The notes under the pieces: model-generated
Databases searched by the model: none
Seen by the model: only the letters and a program-made list of their open reading frames with translations
What the model was told of the DNA's origin: nothing
In this document: positions 15,348-18,138 of the stretch, piece by piece
Layout of the letters: each line of letters starts with the position of its first letter
Numbering within the stretch: the stretch's first letter is position 1
Assembly: GCA_012271125.1 (NCBI GenBank)
Contig: JAAXHB010000045.1
Span: 1 to 18,138, forward strand
Direction: 5' to 3'
DNA from: Actinomycetota bacterium
Lineage (GTDB): Bacteria > Actinomycetota > Acidimicrobiia > Acidimicrobiales > Aldehydirespiratoraceae
Length of the DNA stretch: 18,138 bases
Position numbers and translations under genes: made by a program

Positions 15348-15410
15348 TCTCAAAATTGGTGCCAAGTCTCTCAAAATTGGATTTCGACACTGCCTCGGTA
15401 GACTCAAAAT
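15348..15410 (+). repeat. Direct repeats TCTCAAAATTGG, operator-like
   Basis: TCTCAAAATTGG occurs at 15348-15359 and 15369-15380, exactly 21 bp apart (two helical turns). A shorter CTCAAAAT follows at 15403-15410, 33 bp after the second core (about three turns). All lie in the 160-bp gap between dnaE and the next gene. The second copy overlaps a possible -35 (TTGGAT, 15377-15382), 16 bp before TAGACT (15399-15404). The helical phasing suggests a binding site for a regulator of the following genes. Confidence 0.5.
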
Positions 15411-15441
15411 CCCAGCGTGGCAATAGAGAGCAGGCGTCGCG

Positions 15442-16110
15442 ATGGCGATCAGGGTCGAGACTAGAGATTGTTCCTCACTTGTCGAGGATGATCTAAACGA
15501 GATGCTTGAGCTTTGCGCGAGCTCAGACACTGGCCTCGACAAGGCGACCCTAGAAAAGCAGGTCGCAGCCTGGGTTTTACACACCGAAGCCCGTATAGGC
15601 GAACAGCTTGTGGGCTTTATTTTCTGCACTCTGGAACGCATTGGTGGCACCCCCTGCGTGCTGCAAGGTGCCGGCCATGTCGAGCGCAACGATCAACGCG
15701 CCGAAATCTTGACCGAAATGATCACCGACCAAATGCGCCGCGCTGCCATGTCGTTCCCCGACGAGGATGTCCTCTTCGGCGGACAGCTAAGCAGCCCCGG
15801 CGGTTTCGAAGCATTTGGACGCTTCCATGAGATCATTCCACGTCCAGACTGCAAACCAAACGGCGAAGATCGAGCCTGGGGACAACGCCTCGCCAAACGC
15901 TTCGGCATAAGCCTCATGCGTTACAAAGACCGCACCTTCGTCAGCAGCCCAAAGTCCTTCCCGCCGGTAGCCATCAACCATGAAACCCTCGACAAGCAGT
16001 GGCATCAAAAGCCATACGCGTCGTTTTTTGACTCGGTCAAAACCAAAAACGGCGACACTTTGATCGTTCACGGCTGGGTTCGCTCCGAAGAACTAGAGGT
16101 TCTCGTATAA
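15442..16110 (+). CDS. Uncharacterised protein, possibly GNAT-like
   Basis: I do not recognise a named family with certainty. The 222-aa soluble protein begins MAIRVETRDCSSLVEDDLNEML and continues EARIGEQLVGFIFCTLERIGGTPCVLQGAGHVERNDQRAEILTEMI. This alternation of 'own-feature, GFI-strand, short turn, strand, helix' resembles the core of a GNAT acetyltransferase, but the acetyl-CoA pyrophosphate loop (Q/RxxGxG/A) is not clear. The C-terminal third (LMRYKDRTFVSSPKSFPP, then WHQKPYASFFDSVKTKNGDTLIVHGWV) may be a second small domain. There is no signal peptide or transmembrane segment. A weak AGCAGG lies before the ATG at 15442. The direct repeats and possible promoter just upstream suggest a new transcription unit after dnaE. 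Confidence 0.82.
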   Translation: MAIRVETRDCSSLVEDDLNEMLELCASSDTGLDKATLEKQVAAWVLHTEARIGEQLVGFIFCTLERIGGTPCVLQGAGHVERNDQRAEILTEMITDQMRRAAMSFPDEDVLFGGQLSSPGGFEAFGRFHEIIPRPDCKPNGEDRAWGQRLAKRFGISLMRYKDRTFVSSPKSFPPVAINHETLDKQWHQKPYASFFDSVKTKNGDTLIVHGWVRSEELEVLV

Positions 16111-16160
16111 CCAACTCGCTGCGGCTCACATCCCTGCCTGCTTTCCAACTCCCTTGACAG

Positions 16161-16766
16161 ATGCGCTTTGAAGACCTAGTTCGGTCACGGCACATGGTTC
16201 GTTCTTTCACTGCCGAACCCATACCCCAAGAAACAATTACAACCATTTGCGACCTTGCCAGCAAAGGCCCTTCAGCCGGCAACACAGCAGCAATTTCATT
16301 CCTGATTCTGACTGGTGACGAATGCGCCCAATATTGGGATACCACCATGAACGCTCAACGTCGTGCCGAGTTCCCCTGGCCTGGACTGCTCAACGCTCCT
16401 GCGCTAGTCCTGATCTGCACAGACCCCGACGCCTATGTGCGCCGTTATTGCGAACCCGACAAAACACACACCGCACTAGGAGACAGCGTTGACAGCTGGC
16501 AAGTCCCGTACTGGTTCGTAGACGCCGGCGCAGCCCTAATGACCGCCCTCCTCGCCATCATTCCCAAAGGTCTCGGCGCTTGCTTTTTCGGAGTGTTTGA
16601 TCATGAACAAGCCCTAAAAGATGCTTTTGGCATTCCTGAAGCCGTCCGAATTGTTGGAACTATCGCAATAGGTCATCCAGCTGACGACGACCGTCTCAGC
16701 AAATCAGCCAAACGCCCTCGAAGAGACAACATTCACATCTCACGCTGGGGCACAGGACTACCCTGA
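16161..16766 (+). CDS. Nitroreductase-family FMN-dependent oxidoreductase
   Basis: Member of the nitroreductase superfamily: FMN enzymes using NAD(P)H to reduce nitro compounds, quinones or, in some branches, other substrates. The 201-aa product shows the N-terminal FMN-binding signature RSRHMVRSFTAEPIPQETI (8-26) and SKGPSAGNTAA (about 34-44). A dimer-interface/helix region follows (DAGAALMTALLAIIPKGLGACFFGVFD), then the C-terminal VRIVGTIAIGHPADD, typical of the family's last strand, with an Arg/Lys-rich phosphate-contacting end (SKSAKRPRRDN). No clear Shine-Dalgarno precedes the ATG at 16161. The true substrate cannot be deduced; its place before DUF35 and thiolase genes hints at a role in CoA-ester or aromatic/sterol metabolism. 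Confidence 0.88.
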   Translation: MRFEDLVRSRHMVRSFTAEPIPQETITTICDLASKGPSAGNTAAISFLILTGDECAQYWDTTMNAQRRAEFPWPGLLNAPALVLICTDPDAYVRRYCEPDKTHTALGDSVDSWQVPYWFVDAGAALMTALLAIIPKGLGACFFGVFDHEQALKDAFGIPEAVRIVGTIAIGHPADDDRLSKSAKRPRRDNIHISRWGTGLP

Positions 16767-16770
16767 GGCT

Positions 16771-17160
16771 GTGAGCCAAATCCCTTTGGTCTCCTATCTA
16801 CAACTTGACCCGCCGCGTCTTGTGGCAAATAAATGCGACTCTTGCGGTGCTCGCTATTTCGACCGACGCAACGCCTGCGCCAACTGCGGCAACACCTCAT
16901 TTTCTACCGTAGAAGTTGACAACAACGGCGTCCTCAAGTCCTACACAATTGTTCATAGAGCTGCAGCCAACATCGAAGTCCCCTTCGTTGCCGGCATTAT
17001 CCAAACCAACGACGGCACCTGGGTGCGTGCCAACGTCATCAACTGCGACCCCACCCCTGAGGCAGTGAAACTCAACATGGCAGTTCAGCTTGTGACTTAT
17101 TCTGCAGGCACCGACGACAACGACACCACTGCCATCTCATTCGGATACGAACCAGCGTGA
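16771..17160 (+). CDS. Zn-ribbon/OB-fold acyl-CoA-binding protein (DUF35 family)
   Basis: Small (129 aa) two-domain protein of the DUF35/OB-fold family, which typically pairs with a thiolase-like or aldolase partner and presents the CoA end of the substrate. The N-terminal rubredoxin-like zinc ribbon has two CxxC pairs (C22-C25 in NKCDSCGARYF, C36-C39 in NACANCG). The OB-fold follows (VDNNGVLKSYTIVHRAA, then FVAGIIQTNDGTWVRANVINCDPTPEAVKLNMAVQLV). The start is the GTG at 16771, 4 bases after the nitroreductase stop. An SCP-x-type thiolase follows 24 bases after the stop, the usual arrangement (compare ChsH2/Ltp2 in mycobacterial cholesterol side-chain degradation, and archaeal HMG-CoA synthase partners). 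Confidence 0.92.
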   Translation: MSQIPLVSYLQLDPPRLVANKCDSCGARYFDRRNACANCGNTSFSTVEVDNNGVLKSYTIVHRAAANIEVPFVAGIIQTNDGTWVRANVINCDPTPEAVKLNMAVQLVTYSAGTDDNDTTAISFGYEPA

Positions 17161-17172
17161 TTTCTGCGTGAC

Positions 17173-17179
17173 AAAGGAG
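17173..17179 (+). promoter_or_regulatory. Strong Shine-Dalgarno for the thiolase gene
   Basis: AAAGGAG (17173-17179) lies 5 bases before the ATG at 17185. It is one of the few strong ribosome binding sites in the window, where most genes rely on overlap, leaderless starts or weak sites. It fixes the thiolase start. Confidence 0.75.
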
Positions 17180-17184
17180 CAAGC

Positions 17185-18138
17185 ATGATCATCGATCCAA
17201 ACAGCGTGTGGATTATCGGCGCGCACATGACTCGCTTCACCCGCTATCCCGACCGTGACATCATCGACCTAGGTGCCGAAAGCTCTCTTGCCGCCCTCGG
17301 CGACGCTCAAATCTCCATCGCCGATGTCGACATCCTTGCCGCTGGTTCACTTTTCCAAGCCTCTAACGCGGTCGGGCAGCGTCTCCAAAAACAGATTGGC
17401 CAAACCGGAATCCCCGTCTACAACGTTGCTAACGCTTGTGCTACCGGTGCCACCGCTTTACGCACGGTCATCATGGCAATCCGCGCCGGAGAAGCCCAGA
17501 TCGGTCTCGCTGTAGGTGCTGAACAAATGGGCAAGATGGGCTTGCTTGCCGGCAGCACCAAAAAAGACGCCAACGTTTTTGAACCCAGTGGACGTTACGG
17601 TGCCGTCACCAGCATCGACGGCGTGCTCGGCACCGAAACCATGCCTGGCGTGTTCGCTCAAGCCGGTATGGAATACGCCGGACAGCACTCCGGGGTCGGC
17701 TTTGAGCAGTTCGCCAAGGTCGCCTACAAAAACCATCAGCACTCCACTCTGAACCCGTTAGCGCAATACACCAAATCCTTCAGCATGGACGAAATCACCG
17801 AATCACCGATGATGAGCTATCCCAACACCTTGCTGATGTGTTGCCCCACCGGCGACGGCGCTGCAGCGGTTGTCGTCACCTCAGGCGAGCGGCTCGCCAG
17901 CATGGACGACTCAGTTAAGGCACGGGCAGTGAAGATTTCAGCGTCGGTAATGACCTCTGATCCCTTCACCGATGCCGCCCAAACCCAGCCCGATGTCAAC
18001 AACTTGACCCGCAATGCCGCCCAGCAGGCCTATGAAGCCGCCGGTGTCGGTCCTGATGACTTAGACCTGGTGGAGCTTCACGACTGCTTTGCCACAGCTG
18101 AGCTCATCCACTACGACAACTTGGGCTTGTGTGAGCCA
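17185..18138 (+). CDS. SCP-x-type thiolase / acetyl-CoA acetyltransferase family (3' end missing)
   Basis: Open frame from the ATG at 17185 to the window edge (318 codons, no stop). Thiolase-fold enzymes of this branch (SCP-x, Ltp-like) cleave 3-ketoacyl-CoA or act as retro-aldolases on sterol side chains. It opens with VWIIGAHMTRFTRYPDRDIIDLGAESSLAAL; the nucleophile is C85 in NVANACATGATAL. CCPTGDGAAAVVV and ELHDCFATAELI with the HDCF signature follow, close to the truncated end. The retained active-site Cys and HDCF favour a thiolase over an Ltp2-type aldolase. The DUF35 gene directly upstream probably encodes its partner. The missing part should hold the final catalytic Cys/His region (CxG). 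Confidence 0.93.
   Translation, partial: MIIDPNSVWIIGAHMTRFTRYPDRDIIDLGAESSLAALGDAQISIADVDILAAGSLFQASNAVGQRLQKQIGQTGIPVYNVANACATGATALRTVIMAIRAGEAQIGLAVGAEQMGKMGLLAGSTKKDANVFEPSGRYGAVTSIDGVLGTETMPGVFAQAGMEYAGQHSGVGFEQFAKVAYKNHQHSTLNPLAQYTKSFSMDEITESPMMSYPNTLLMCCPTGDGAAAVVVTSGERLASMDDSVKARAVKISASVMTSDPFTDAAQTQPDVNNLTRNAAQQAYEAAGVGPDDLDLVELHDCFATAELIHYDNLGLCEP

Overview
The window reads as a chromosomal core region of an actinobacterium (Actinomycetota), most likely of the class Acidimicrobiia or a near relative. Three things point to Actinomycetota: the ftsZ-pgeF-yggS-sepF-yggT-divIVA cell-division block, the lysine-rich TraR/DksA-lspA-rluD run after it, and a gene for the bacterial proteasome activator Bpa/PafE. 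The class is an inference from moderate base composition (mid-50s % GC by eye, not computed), murB lying between murC and ftsQ, and acyl-CoA-type genes at the right end.

Layout. 1-4227: a tightly packed wall/division operon, murC (5' end cut off)-murB-ftsQ-ftsZ, with stop/start overlaps at murC/murB and murB/ftsQ. 4228-4361: a short non-coding stretch with a strong hairpin and a repeated 13-mer. 4362-8073: pgeF-yggS (overlapping), then sepF behind its own TATAAT promoter and AGGAG site, yggT, and divIVA, which looks leaderless. 8147-10505: a protein with a histone-H1-like lysine-rich half and a degenerate TraR/DksA half, then lspA and an RluD-type pseudouridine synthase. 10531-10977 (minus strand): an Rrf2-family regulator, divergent from bpa across a region holding a perfect 19-bp palindrome. 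11114-15281: bpa, a 26-codon mini-ORF and dnaE1, chained by overlapping stop/start codons. 15442-18138: an unrecognised 222-aa protein, a nitroreductase-family protein, a DUF35 zinc-ribbon/OB-fold protein and an SCP-x-type thiolase (3' end cut off).

How the genes fit together. MurC and MurB make the UDP-MurNAc-peptide precursor, and PgeF edits wrongly made precursors. FtsQ, FtsZ and SepF build the septum, while DivIVA marks poles and septa. LspA matures lipoproteins, RluD modifies rRNA, Bpa feeds substrates to the 20S proteasome, and DnaE1 is the replicative polymerase. The last two genes suggest CoA-thioester (fatty-acid or sterol side-chain type) metabolism.

The most unusual signal is just before dnaE. 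A 26-codon ORF repeats the first 17 residues of DnaE with one amino-acid change, yet 10 of the 16 shared residues use a different synonymous codon. It starts inside the bpa stop and ends inside the dnaE start. It could be the scar of a gene replacement, a retained leader peptide or an assembly chimera. No tRNA, rRNA, CRISPR array, insertion sequence or prophage was seen, and no stretch over 300 bases lacks a gene.
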